Shown: piece after piece, positions 1-6,055 of the stretch
Numbering within the stretch: the first letter of the stretch is position 1
Layout of the letters: every line of letters starts with the position of its first letter
Assembly: GCA_937936215.1 (NCBI GenBank)
Contig: CALGWX010000183.1
Coordinates: forward strand, 1-10,955
DNA: 10,955 nt
Direction: 5' to 3'
Source: an uncultured Burkholderiaceae bacterium
Lineage (GTDB): Bacteria; Pseudomonadota; Gammaproteobacteria; Burkholderiales; Burkholderiaceae_F
Notes under the pieces: generated by a model
What the model was told of the DNA's origin: nothing
The model's database searches: none
What the model saw: only the letters and a program-made list of their open reading frames with translations
Made by a program: the position numbers and the translations under genes

Positions 1-145
1 ATCCGGCAGCGCGATGGCCGGGAGGGCCTGGCGGCCGTGCAGCACCCGGTTGGCGGCCAACCGGTCGGCATGGCCCGGGCAGCGACAGACGGCCGGAGCG
101 GCGTCGAGTGCTATCCAGCCCGCGGCGGCGAACGCTGAAGAAAAA
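1..145. other. Left-edge region, no gene assignable
   Basis: No convincing coding frame is visible. One minus-strand frame stays open across the segment with high G/C third positions, but its only start candidates are a TTG at 60-58 and a GTG at 45-43, neither with a Shine-Dalgarno. A plus-strand frame open from base 1 ends at a TGA at 136-138 and could be the tail of a gene converging on rpoH. Neither encodes a family I recognise. The segment holds a perfect dyad at 46-64, and its right end (137-145) is the U-tract of the rpoH terminator on the minus strand. Confidence 0.4.
46..64. repeat. Perfect 8-bp inverted repeat, 3-nt loop
   Basis: CCGGTTGG and CCAACCGG are separated by CGG, giving a perfect hairpin. 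There is no adjacent T-run on either strand, so an intrinsic terminator is not indicated. It may be a protein site, a structured RNA element or chance. Confidence 0.5.
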
Positions 146-171
146 GAACCCCGCAGGGGGGTGCGGGGTTC
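137..171 (-). terminator. Rho-independent terminator of rpoH
   Basis: GAACCCCGCA (146-155) and TGCGGGGTTC (162-171) form a perfect 10-bp stem with a six-base loop. Read on the minus strand the stem is followed at once by TTTTTCTTC (145-137). A strong GC stem plus a U-rich tract is the textbook intrinsic terminator. It lies about 85 bases past the rpoH stop, in the right orientation, so it should end the rpoH transcript. Confidence 0.9.
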
Positions 172-176
172 TGAAA

Positions 177-216
177 TCCGCCTCTTCGGAGGAGAGGGGG
201 GAGGAGGAGAGGCGGA
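177..216. repeat. 8-bp inverted repeat flanking a 25-nt purine tract
   Basis: TCCGCCTC (177-184) and GAGGCGGA (209-216) are perfect inverted arms. Between them is an uninterrupted purine run (188-212) on the plus strand, a pyrimidine run in the rpoH 3' UTR on the minus strand. A competing small hairpin with a UUCG tetraloop (181-192, plus strand) overlaps the left arm. No function is established. Confidence 0.5.
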
Positions 217-232
217 CACTGCAAAGAGCGAA

Positions 233-244
233 GGTTCCGGAACC
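233..244. repeat. 12-bp perfect palindrome beside the rpoH stop
   Basis: GGTTCCGGAACC is a perfect palindrome ending 10 bases from the rpoH stop codon, inside the rpoH 3' UTR. It could be a protein-binding site or chance. Confidence 0.4.
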
Positions 245-254
245 GGCGCAGCCG

Positions 255-1151
255 TCAGGCCGAGGCTTCCAGCGCGCTCCGAAGCTTCTGCAAAGCTTTG
301 ACCTCGATCTGGCGAATCCGTTCCGCAGAGACGCCGAACTCGTCGGCGAGGTCGTGCAGCGTGGCCGTGCCGACGTTGCCGTCCTCGTCCTCGTCCAGCC
401 AGCGGGCCTCGATGATGCGGCGGCTGCGGCCATCGAGTGTGGCGAGTGCGCGGCGTACGCCATCGGTCTGCATCAGCTCGTACCGCCGCCGTTCCAGCAC
501 CTGCGTCGGCTCGGCGTCGTTGTCGGCAAGATAGGCGATCGGTGCGAATTCCTCCTCGCCTTCCTCGCCGCGACCTTCCAGCGACAGGTCAGCGCCGGTC
601 ATCCGCGTTTCCATCTCGGACACTTCTTCCGGCTTGACGTTCAGTTCGCGCGCGATGTGCGCCACCTCGTCCTGAGACATCGTGCCGGTGCCCTGCTTCA
701 TGCTGCGCAGGTTGAAGAAGAGCTTGCGCTGCGCCTTGGTGGTGGCGACCTTGACCAGCCGCCAGTTGCGCAGGATGAACTCGTGGATCTCCGCCTTGAT
801 CCAGTGCAGCGCGAAGGACACCAGCCGCACGCCGCGCTCCGGGTCGAAGCGCTTGACCGCCTTCATCAGGCCGATGTTGCCTTCCTGGATCAGATCGGCA
901 TGGGGCAGGCCATAGCCGAGGTAGTTGCGCGCCACCGAAACCACCAGCCGCAGGTGCGACAGCACCAGCTGCCGCGCCGCGTCCAGGTCGTTGCGCTCGC
1001 GAAAGGCGCGCGCCAGCGCCAACTCCTGCTCGGCCGTCAGCATCGGCACCTGGTTCACCGCCGCGATGTAGGCGTCGAGGCTGCCCAAGCTGCCGGGGTG
1101 CAGCGCCAGCGCGCCAGCTTGGAACGGAACCAGAGAGGTGCGATCCGCCAT
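255..1151 (-). CDS. rpoH: RNA polymerase heat-shock sigma factor RpoH (sigma-32)
   Basis: Alternative sigma factor that directs RNA polymerase to heat-shock promoters (chaperones, proteases). The 298-aa product is close to the family's usual length (about 285). Region 1.2 lies around residues 24-50. Region 2 (about 65-135) includes the DLIQEGNIGLMKAVKRFDP core. The diagnostic RpoH box QRKLFFNLR is at 141-149. Region 4 (about 235-292) ends in the helix-turn-helix LHDLADEFGVSAERIRQIE. An acidic linker (about 196-202) joins regions 2 and 4. The frame is open 57 bases further upstream, but the ATG at 1151 is chosen because AAGGAGA (1165-1159) sits 7 bases before it and the CIRCE element lies upstream. 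The gene is monocistronic, divergent from ppk1, and has its own terminator. Control appears to involve HrcA through CIRCE, and perhaps sigma-32 itself. Confidence 0.97.
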   Translation of the reverse strand: MADRTSLVPFQAGALALHPGSLGSLDAYIAAVNQVPMLTAEQELALARAFRERNDLDAARQLVLSHLRLVVSVARNYLGYGLPHADLIQEGNIGLMKAVKRFDPERGVRLVSFALHWIKAEIHEFILRNWRLVKVATTKAQRKLFFNLRSMKQGTGTMSQDEVAHIARELNVKPEEVSEMETRMTGADLSLEGRGEEGEEEFAPIAYLADNDAEPTQVLERRRYELMQTDGVRRALATLDGRSRRIIEARWLDEDEDGNVGTATLHDLADEFGVSAERIRQIEVKALQKLRSALEASA

Positions 1152-1158
1152 CAAGTGA

Positions 1159-1165
1159 TCTCCTT
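1159..1165 (-). promoter_or_regulatory. rpoH ribosome binding site
   Basis: AAGGAGA on the minus strand, 7 bases before the ATG at 1151. It decides that start over the in-frame ATGs at 1175 and 1208, which have no Shine-Dalgarno and overlap the operator. Confidence 0.8.
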
Positions 1166-1173
1166 TTGTAGCC

Positions 1174-1203
1174 ATGTTAGCACTCGACCATCGCGAGTGC
1201 CAA
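1174..1203 (-). promoter_or_regulatory. Candidate sigma-70 promoter of rpoH, covered by CIRCE
   Basis: On the minus strand TTGGCA (1203-1198, 5 of 6 matches to TTGACA) is followed after 18 bases by TAACAT (1179-1174, 4 of 6 matches to TATAAT). The predicted start near 1167 would leave a short leader beginning just before the Shine-Dalgarno. The two hexamers coincide with the two CIRCE arms, the classic layout for repressor occlusion. This is an inference from motif match. Confidence 0.5.
1177..1203. promoter_or_regulatory. CIRCE operator (HrcA binding site) upstream of rpoH
   Basis: TTAGCACTC (1177-1185), nine bases, then GAGTGCCAA (1195-1203). The CIRCE consensus is TTAGCACTC-N9-GAGTGCTAA, so the left arm is perfect, the right arm has one mismatch, and the 9-base spacer is exact. 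CIRCE is the operator of the heat-shock repressor HrcA. It begins 26 bases from the rpoH start codon, so HrcA is expected to repress rpoH when not heat-inactivated. hrcA itself is not in the window. Confidence 0.92.
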
Positions 1204-1224
1204 CGCATAGACCGGCGAGTCGAA

Positions 1225-1253
1225 AGATGGTTCAGTCGCGAGGCTTGTTCAAA
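1225..1253 (-). promoter_or_regulatory. Possible sigma-32-type promoter of rpoH
   Basis: On the minus strand TTTGAA (1253-1248), 15 bases, then AACCATCT (1232-1225). The sigma-32 consensus is CTTGAA, 13-17 bases, CCCCATNT. The -35 core TTGAA and the -10 core CCATCT fit, with two mismatches at the start of the -10. If real, it would place the CIRCE element in the leader and allow autoregulation. Motif match only. Confidence 0.3.
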
Positions 1254-1270
1254 AATATTTAATAGAACAA
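1245..1270. repeat. AT-rich inverted repeat TTGTTC-N14-GAACAA
   Basis: Perfect 6-bp arms (1245-1250, 1265-1270) flank a 14-base core made only of A and T, in DNA that is otherwise strongly GC-rich. It lies upstream of the rpoH promoter candidates and overlaps the -35 of the sigma-32-like one. It may be an UP-like element, a repressor operator or an easily melted site. Confidence 0.45.
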
Positions 1271-1656
1271 CGGCTTAGACGAATTCTGCAGCGCGGCCGG
1301 ATCCGGCGGGGGAGTCGGCGGCTTTGAAACGGCTGCAGGGCCGGCCGGGAAAGGCCCCCATCCGGGTCGTTGCCGGTGCCGTCTGCCCAGTCGATCAGGC
1401 CCGCTCGAAACAGACGCAGCGTTGGCTGATCGGGGACCGCCGGGACCGCCGTCGGCCTGCCGCGGCTTTCAGGGGTGGCTGGCCCGGCCGAGTGCGATGC
1501 AGTGGCGACGTCTGCGGCACCCGGTAGGGCAGGTCACCAGGCGGTGCTGGCTCGATCCTTGGAGAAGCGTTGACCATGCCGGCAGACGACATGCCAAGAG
1601 CGCCGAGTGCCGCTGCGCCCGCGGTAAAGTCCGGCGGCCATGCGCGGGCGATCGCC

Positions 1657-1674
1657 GTGTCACGCCCGCGTCAT
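1657..1674 (+). promoter_or_regulatory. Degenerate Pho-box-like direct repeat before ppk1
   Basis: GTGTCAC (1657-1663) and GCGTCAT (1668-1674) recur with an 11-base period, as in the PhoB consensus CTGTCAT-N4-CTGTCAT. Each half matches 5 of 7. PhoB control of ppk genes is known in other bacteria. Against it, the site ends 11 bases before the chosen ATG, leaving no room for a -10 and leader. Confidence 0.2.
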
Positions 1675-1685
1675 CGCTGCCGCCT

Positions 1686-3821
1686 ATGGTCAAGATCAAG
1701 TCCCAAAAACCGCCCAAGAAGGACGCACCGATCGCCACCCGGGCGCGAACGCCGGCGGCGCCTCCGCCGGACCGGTTCCTCAATCGCGAACTGTCGCAAC
1801 TGGCCTTCACCGAGCGGGTGCTGGCGCAGGCGGTGCGCGACGACGTGCCGCTGGCGGAGCGGCTGCGCTACGTGTGCATCGTGTCGTCGATCATCGACGA
1901 GTTCTTCGAGGTCCGGATGCCGGACCTGATCGACGAGATGCGGGAGTCCGGCGGCTGGGGACCGGCCGCCCCACAGTGGGAATCCTTTGTCCGCATCTCG
2001 GCGCGGGCGCACGCGCTGGTCGACCGGCAGTACCAGGTCTTCAACCAGGTGATCGCGCCGGCGCTGGAGGCGCGCGGCATCGTCATCCTGAGCCACGCCC
2101 GCCGCAACGCGGCGCAGCGCAAGTGGGTGCGCGAGTACTTCGAGCTTGAGGTGCGGCCGCTGCTGTCGCCGATCGGGCTCGACCCGTCGCACCCCTTTCC
2201 GCTGCTGATGAACAAGGCGCTGAACTTCATCGTGCAGCTGGAGGGCAAGGACGCGTTTGGCCGCCCCTCGTCGGTGGCGGTGCTGAAGGTGCCGCGCGTG
2301 CTGCCGCGGGTGATCCCGCTGCCGGCCAAGCTCGCGCCCGGGCAGCAGGCCTTCGTGATGCTGTCCTCGGTGATCCGCGCCCATTTGCAGGACGTCTTCC
2401 CCGGTCGCTCGGTGCCCGGCTTCTCGCAGTTCCGCGTCACCCGCGACTCGGATCTGTGGGTCGACGAGCGCGAGGTGCACAACCTGCGGCAGGCGCTGCG
2501 CATGGAGTTGACGCAGCGCCACTACGGCGCCGCGGTGCGGCTGGAGGTGCTGCGCACCTGCCCGCCGCACCTGGAAGCGCTGCTGCGCGAGCACTTCGCG
2601 CTGCCGCAGGAAGCCGTCTACCGCGTCGACGGTCCGGTGAACCTGGTGCGGCTGAACGAAATGGTCGACCACCTGAAGCAGCCGGAACTTCGCTGGCCGC
2701 CCTTCGTGCCGGCGTGGCCGGCGAAGCTGAAGCTCGGCGCCGACATGTTCGGGCGGCTGCGCGAGGGCGACCTGCTGCTGCACCACCCGTTCGAGAGCTT
2801 CGAGCCGGTGATCGAGTTCCTGCGCCAGGCGGCGTTCGACCCCAAGGTGGTGGCGCTGCGGATGACGCTTTATCGAACCGGCGCCTCGTCGATCCTGGTC
2901 GACCTGCTGATCGAGGCGGCGCGGCGCGGCAAGGAGGTCACCGTCGTCGTCGAGCTGAAGGCGCGCTTCGACGAAGAGGCCAACATCGGCCTGGCCGAGC
3001 GGCTGGAGAAGGAGGGCGCGCAGGTCGTCTACGGCGTGGTGGGGCTGAAGACGCACGCCAAGCTGCTGCTGGTGCTGCGCCGGGAGCAGGACGGCAAGCG
3101 GACCCGGCTGGCGCATTACGCGCACCTCGGCACCGGCAATTACCATCCGACCACGACCCGGCTGTACACCGATTTCGGCATGCTGACCGCAGACCCCGCC
3201 ATCTGCCGCGACGTCGAGCGGGTGTTCATGCACCTCACCAGCCTGGCCAAGGTGGAGAAGCTCACGCACCTGTGGCTGGCGCCATTTTCCCTGCACAAGC
3301 AGGTGCTGGCGGCGATCGCGCGCGAGGCCGCCTGGGCCAGGAAGGGCAAGCCGGCGCGAATCATCGCCAAGATGAACGCGCTGATCGACGAGGCCACCAT
3401 CAACGCGCTGTACGAAGCCTCGGCTGCCGGCGTGCGCATCGACCTCATCGTGCGCGGCGCCTGCGCGCTGCGGCCGGGGGTCAAGGGCCTGTCGGAGAAC
3501 ATCCACGTGCGCTCGATCGTCGGCAGGCTGCTGGAGCATCACCGCATCTATTACTTCCGCAATGGCGGCGCCGACGACGTGTATCTGTCCAGCGCCGACT
3601 GGATGGGGCGCAACCTGTTCCGCCGCATCGAGGTGGCCTGGCCGGTGCTCGACGCCAAGCTGAAGCTGCGGGTGCTCAACGAGGGGCTGCGGCCGTACCT
3701 GGAAGACACCGCCGAGGCCTGGGTGCTCGGCCCCGACGGTGCCTACCAGCCGCCCAAGGGCGGGCCGGGCGCGCGCAGCGCGCAGCGCCTGCTGATCGAA
3801 AGCCTCGCCGAGTCGGCGTGA
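1686..3821 (+). CDS. ppk1: Polyphosphate kinase 1
   Basis: Transfers the gamma phosphate of ATP reversibly onto inorganic polyphosphate. 711 aa, typical for PPK1 (about 690-720). The N domain starts with FLNRELSQLAFTERVL (from residue 31) after a basic, Pro/Ala-rich extension of 30 residues. The two phospholipase-D-like C domains carry the expected motifs. KTHAKLLLV contains His457, equivalent to the autophosphorylated histidine of E. coli PPK (His435). HLGTGNYHPTTTRLYTDFG follows. LEHHRIYYF contains His618, equivalent to the second active-site histidine, and VYLSSADWMGRNLFRRIE follows. The start at 1686 is the first ATG before recognisable PPK1 sequence, but it lacks a clear Shine-Dalgarno, so the N-terminus is uncertain. 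sixA follows 11 bases after the stop, suggesting co-transcription, and ppx lies convergent beyond it. Confidence 0.97.
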   Translation: MVKIKSQKPPKKDAPIATRARTPAAPPPDRFLNRELSQLAFTERVLAQAVRDDVPLAERLRYVCIVSSIIDEFFEVRMPDLIDEMRESGGWGPAAPQWESFVRISARAHALVDRQYQVFNQVIAPALEARGIVILSHARRNAAQRKWVREYFELEVRPLLSPIGLDPSHPFPLLMNKALNFIVQLEGKDAFGRPSSVAVLKVPRVLPRVIPLPAKLAPGQQAFVMLSSVIRAHLQDVFPGRSVPGFSQFRVTRDSDLWVDEREVHNLRQALRMELTQRHYGAAVRLEVLRTCPPHLEALLREHFALPQEAVYRVDGPVNLVRLNEMVDHLKQPELRWPPFVPAWPAKLKLGADMFGRLREGDLLLHHPFESFEPVIEFLRQAAFDPKVVALRMTLYRTGASSILVDLLIEAARRGKEVTVVVELKARFDEEANIGLAERLEKEGAQVVYGVVGLKTHAKLLLVLRREQDGKRTRLAHYAHLGTGNYHPTTTRLYTDFGMLTADPAICRDVERVFMHLTSLAKVEKLTHLWLAPFSLHKQVLAAIAREAAWARKGKPARIIAKMNALIDEATINALYEASAAGVRIDLIVRGACALRPGVKGLSENIHVRSIVGRLLEHHRIYYFRNGGADDVYLSSADWMGRNLFRRIEVAWPVLDAKLKLRVLNEGLRPYLEDTAEAWVLGPDGAYQPPKGGPGARSAQRLLIESLAESA

Positions 3822-3832
3822 CGGCAACGGCG

Positions 3833-4297
3833 ATGGAACTGCTGCTCTGGCGCCACTGCGAGGCTGAACCCGGCGAGCCCGACCTCGGCCGCGCCCTCAC
3901 TGGCAAGGGCGAAAAACAGGCGCGCCGGGTCGCCGCCTGGCTGCACGCGCACCTTCCCGACTCGGCGCGCATCCTCGTCAGCCCGGCGAAACGCGCGCAG
4001 CAGACCGCGGCCGCGCTGGCCGAACTCGCGCCGCGCAAGCTGAAGACCGTCGATGCCATCGCTCCCGGCGCCAGTGCCGAGGACGTGCTGCGAGCCGCAC
4101 ACTGGCCGGATGCCAAGTCGACGGTCGTCGTGGTCGGCCATCAGCCCACCCTCGGCTGGGTGGCAAGCCGCCTGCTTTCCGGCGCCGAGGCCGACTGGGC
4201 GATCAAGAAAGGCGGTGTGTGGTGGTTCAGCTCGCGCAGCCGGCTCGGCATCGAGCAGGCCGTGCTGCGCGCGGTGATCACGCCCGACCTGCTGTAG
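3833..4297 (+). CDS. sixA: Phosphohistidine phosphatase SixA
   Basis: Small histidine phosphatase-superfamily enzyme that removes phosphate from phosphohistidine, known in E. coli for acting on the Hpt domain of ArcB and on the nitrogen phosphotransferase system. 154 aa, the usual length. The catalytic motif RHC (Arg7, His8) begins strand 1, where most relatives have RHG or RHA. SPAKRAQQTA (50-59) supplies the second arginine, and GHQPTLG (102-108) carries the second histidine. The ATG at 3833 gives the standard MELLLWRH start. A GTG at 3818 overlapping the ppk1 stop (GTGA) would add five residues and is an alternative. Neither has a strong Shine-Dalgarno, so translation may be coupled to ppk1. 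The TAG stop lies within the first copy of a tandem repeat. Confidence 0.93.
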   Translation: MELLLWRHCEAEPGEPDLGRALTGKGEKQARRVAAWLHAHLPDSARILVSPAKRAQQTAAALAELAPRKLKTVDAIAPGASAEDVLRAAHWPDAKSTVVVVGHQPTLGWVASRLLSGAEADWAIKKGGVWWFSSRSRLGIEQAVLRAVITPDLL

Positions 4298-4470
4298 ACG
4301 GCGCGCCAGCCGCCGTCAGTGCGGTCGCGCTGCGTCGTCGCCCTGTGCCCGCGCGCCTGACCTGCTGTAGGCCGCACGCCAGCCACCGTCAGGGCGCTCG
4401 CGCGACGTCGTCGCGCTCCCCGCGCTTTTGACCTGCTGCCGGCGGCGCGAAGGCCGCCGTCAGAGCGGCT
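4286..4470. repeat. Degenerate 71-73 bp tandem repeat, about 2.5 copies
   Basis: GACCTGCTG recurs at 4286, 4359 and 4430. Copies 1 (4286-4358) and 2 (4359-4429) match at roughly 86% over their first 56 bases by hand alignment. Copy 3 (4430-4470) is partial at about 80%. GCC(G/A)CCGTCAG also recurs in all three. Copy 1 begins with the last codons and stop of sixA, and copy 3 ends inside the 3' end of ppx on the opposite strand, so the array spans exactly the convergent gap. It looks like tandem duplication of the sixA tail followed by divergence. Confidence 0.75.
4297..4317. terminator. Hairpin at the sixA stop codon (possible terminator)
   Basis: GACGGCG (4297-4303) and CGCCGTC (4311-4317) form a perfect 7-bp stem with a 7-base loop, starting on the last base of the sixA stop. 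There is no T-run, so termination is uncertain. A comparable hairpin, GGCGGC (4441-4446) with GCCGCC (4453-4458), lies in repeat copy 3 just past the ppx stop. Confidence 0.35.
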
Positions 4471-5926
4471 TGATTGAAAGCCGGAAGCCCACCTTCTCCC
4501 ACTGCGCGGCTTCCTCGTCGAGGAGGAACTGCGTCAGCGGGTGCCGCGCCAGCCAGTCGCCGTCCAGCCGCAGCTCGAAGCTGCCGCGGCTGGCGCGCAG
4601 GGTCCACTTCGGCAGCTGGATCGGCCGCCGGGCGTGGCAAAAGATCACCGCCAGCCGCAGGGCGAGGATCTTCGCCACCCTGGCCGGGTCGGCCAGCGCC
4701 GCGGCGACTTTCTTCAGGTTGCCGCGCTGGGCGAGGATCAGCGTCGCGATGCGCTGCTGGTCGGTAGTAGAAAAGCCGGCCAAGTCGGCGTTGCCAACCA
4801 GGTAGGCGCCGTGCTTGTGGTGGTCGTTGTGCGAGATCGCGAAGCCCACCTCGTGCAGCGCTGCCGCCCAGGCCAGCCGCTTGACCTCCTCCTCGCCCGC
4901 CTGCGGATCGAGGGCGTCGTGAAGCGTGCGCGCGATCGCCGCCACCTGCTGCGCCTGAGCGCGGTCGATGTCGAAGCGTCGCTGCAGCCGAAGCACAGTG
5001 GCATCGCGCAGGTCGTGCCGCTCGCGCCGACCGAGCAGGTCGTAAAGCAGCCCGAGACGCAGTCCGCCTCGCGCCGGCACCATTTCGGTGATGCCCAGCG
5101 TGTCGAACACCGCCGCCAGCACCGCCAGCCCGCCGGCCAGCACCTGTGCCCGCTCGGGCTTCACGCCGGGCAGCTTCAGCCTTCGTATCTCCCCGACGTC
5201 GATCAGCACCTGGCGCAGGTTCAGCAGGTGCTCGCCGGTGATCCGGCTGCCGTCGCCCCAGCCGAACTGCCGCGCTAACTCGGCGCAGGCGCCGACCGTG
5301 CCGCTGGCGCCGAAGGCCTCCTGCCAGTGGGCGCGGCCGAAGACGTTCACCGCCTCCTCGATCTCGGCCGCCGCCGCCACCTGCGCGCGGCGGAAGCCGG
5401 CGCGGTCGAGTGCGCCAGCGCCGAAGAAGCGCAGCGTGGTGTTGACGCAGCCGACCTTGAACGACTCGGCGCTGCTGGCCTGAAAGCCCTGGCCGACGAT
5501 CAGCTCAGTCGAGGCGCCGCCGATGTCCACCACCAGCCGCGGCTCCTTCGATGGCGGCGCCGAGTGCATGCAGCCCTCGAAGGTCAGCCGTGCCTCCTCG
5601 CGGCCGGAGATGATGTCGATCGGATAGCCGAGCGCAGCCTGCGCCTCGATCAGGAACTCGTCGCGGTTGGCCGCCTCCCGCAGCGTCTGCGTGCCCACCG
5701 CGCGCACCTGCTCGGGCGGCAGCCCGCGCAGCCGCTCGTTCATCCGCGCCAGGCACTCGCAGGCGGTGTCGATCGCCTTGCGCGAGATGCGCTGGTCGGG
5801 GCCGACGCCGGCGGCCAACCGCACCGTTTCCTTCCAGTAGCCCTGCAGCTCGATGTGCCGGCCCTGCCCGCGGCCCATTTGCAGGCGGAAGCTGTTCGAG
5901 CCGAGGTCAACCGCGGCCAGTTGCAT
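4460..5926 (-). CDS. ppx: Exopolyphosphatase (Ppx/GppA family)
   Basis: Releases terminal phosphate from inorganic polyphosphate, opposing Ppk1. GppA-type pppGpp hydrolysis is the family alternative. 488 aa, close to E. coli Ppx (about 513). It has the ASKHA-fold motifs: phosphate-1 loop VDLGSNSFRL (residues 6-15), SGREEARL (108-114) whose second Glu (111) is the likely catalytic base, phosphate-2 loop DIGGASTEL (134-142), and GASGTVGA further on. The C-terminal half is HD-like with LHEVGFAISHNDHHKHGAYL. The ATG at 5926 places the phosphate loop at the N-terminus as usual, although no Shine-Dalgarno is evident. It converges on ppk1-sixA, an arrangement I recall from betaproteobacteria, which supports exopolyphosphatase over GppA. 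Its stop lies in the third copy of the tandem repeat. Confidence 0.95.
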   Translation of the reverse strand: MQLAAVDLGSNSFRLQMGRGQGRHIELQGYWKETVRLAAGVGPDQRISRKAIDTACECLARMNERLRGLPPEQVRAVGTQTLREAANRDEFLIEAQAALGYPIDIISGREEARLTFEGCMHSAPPSKEPRLVVDIGGASTELIVGQGFQASSAESFKVGCVNTTLRFFGAGALDRAGFRRAQVAAAAEIEEAVNVFGRAHWQEAFGASGTVGACAELARQFGWGDGSRITGEHLLNLRQVLIDVGEIRRLKLPGVKPERAQVLAGGLAVLAAVFDTLGITEMVPARGGLRLGLLYDLLGRRERHDLRDATVLRLQRRFDIDRAQAQQVAAIARTLHDALDPQAGEEEVKRLAWAAALHEVGFAISHNDHHKHGAYLVGNADLAGFSTTDQQRIATLILAQRGNLKKVAAALADPARVAKILALRLAVIFCHARRPIQLPKWTLRASRGSFELRLDGDWLARHPLTQFLLDEEAAQWEKVGFRLSIKPL

Positions 5927-6031
5927 GCCACGGAAACGAGAGCGAAATCATGCGGCGATTGTAGGGTTGCGCGCTGCGCGACCGCGGCGCCGGCGCACGC
6001 GCGGACTTGACGCAAAGCATGTCGAACGCCG

Positions 6032-6046
6032 GCTGCCTCCGGCAGC
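6032..6046 (+). repeat. Hairpin just upstream of the ygbA-like start
   Basis: GCTGCC, TCC, GGCAGC form a perfect 6-bp stem with a 3-base loop ending 9 bases before the ATG at 6056, where a Shine-Dalgarno would be expected and none is seen. It may influence translation initiation or be chance. Confidence 0.3.
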
Positions 6047-6055
6047 ATCGCGGTC

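Larger units (their letters stand above)
1152..1685. other. 534-bp intergenic region between divergent rpoH and ppk1
   Basis: The rpoH side (1152-1270) carries the RBS, CIRCE and candidate promoters described separately, and an AT-rich dyad. From about 1271 to 1685 I see no supportable gene. A frame joined to ppk1 is open from 1422, but its translation is rich in Arg, Pro and Cys and does not resemble PPK1. A cluster of EcoRI, PstI, EagI and BamHI sites is at 1281-1304. A 9-bp tandem duplication (GGGACCGCC twice) is at 1433-1450, and a degenerate Pho-box-like repeat is at 1657-1674. No clear sigma-70 promoter for ppk1 could be picked. Confidence 0.6.

Noticed and set aside
108..1262. Plus-strand open frame opposite rpoH (384 codons)
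   Set aside because: Antisense to a clear RpoH; composition is typical of a reverse-complement shadow.
1413..1426. 14-base match with the minus strand near 10930 (ACGCAGCGTTGGCT)
   Set aside because: A single 14-mer shared between two places in 11 kb of biased composition is expected by chance, and the flanks do not match.
1433..1450. Two tandem copies of GGGACCGCC
   Set aside because: Too short and too close to the background composition to mean more than local slippage.
1422..1685. In-frame upstream extension of ppk1
   Set aside because: The 88 extra residues are Arg/Pro/Cys-rich, do not resemble PPK1 N-termini and lack a ribosome site. The ATG at 1686 gives normal length.
1570..1929. 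Small plus-strand frame with a GGAG before an ATG at 1576
   Set aside because: A tempting leader peptide, but it overlaps ppk1 out of frame for over 240 bases and its composition is that of a shifted frame.
1671..3827. Very long minus-strand open frame opposite ppk1 (718 codons)
   Set aside because: It is the antisense shadow of ppk1 in high-GC DNA. Its translation is low-complexity (His, Arg, Gln, Val) with no family features, whereas the plus strand encodes an intact PPK1.
2456..3832. Long N-terminal extension in the sixA frame
   Set aside because: It overlaps ppk1 in another frame and is Ala/Arg/Gly-rich. SixA homology starts at the ATG at 3833.
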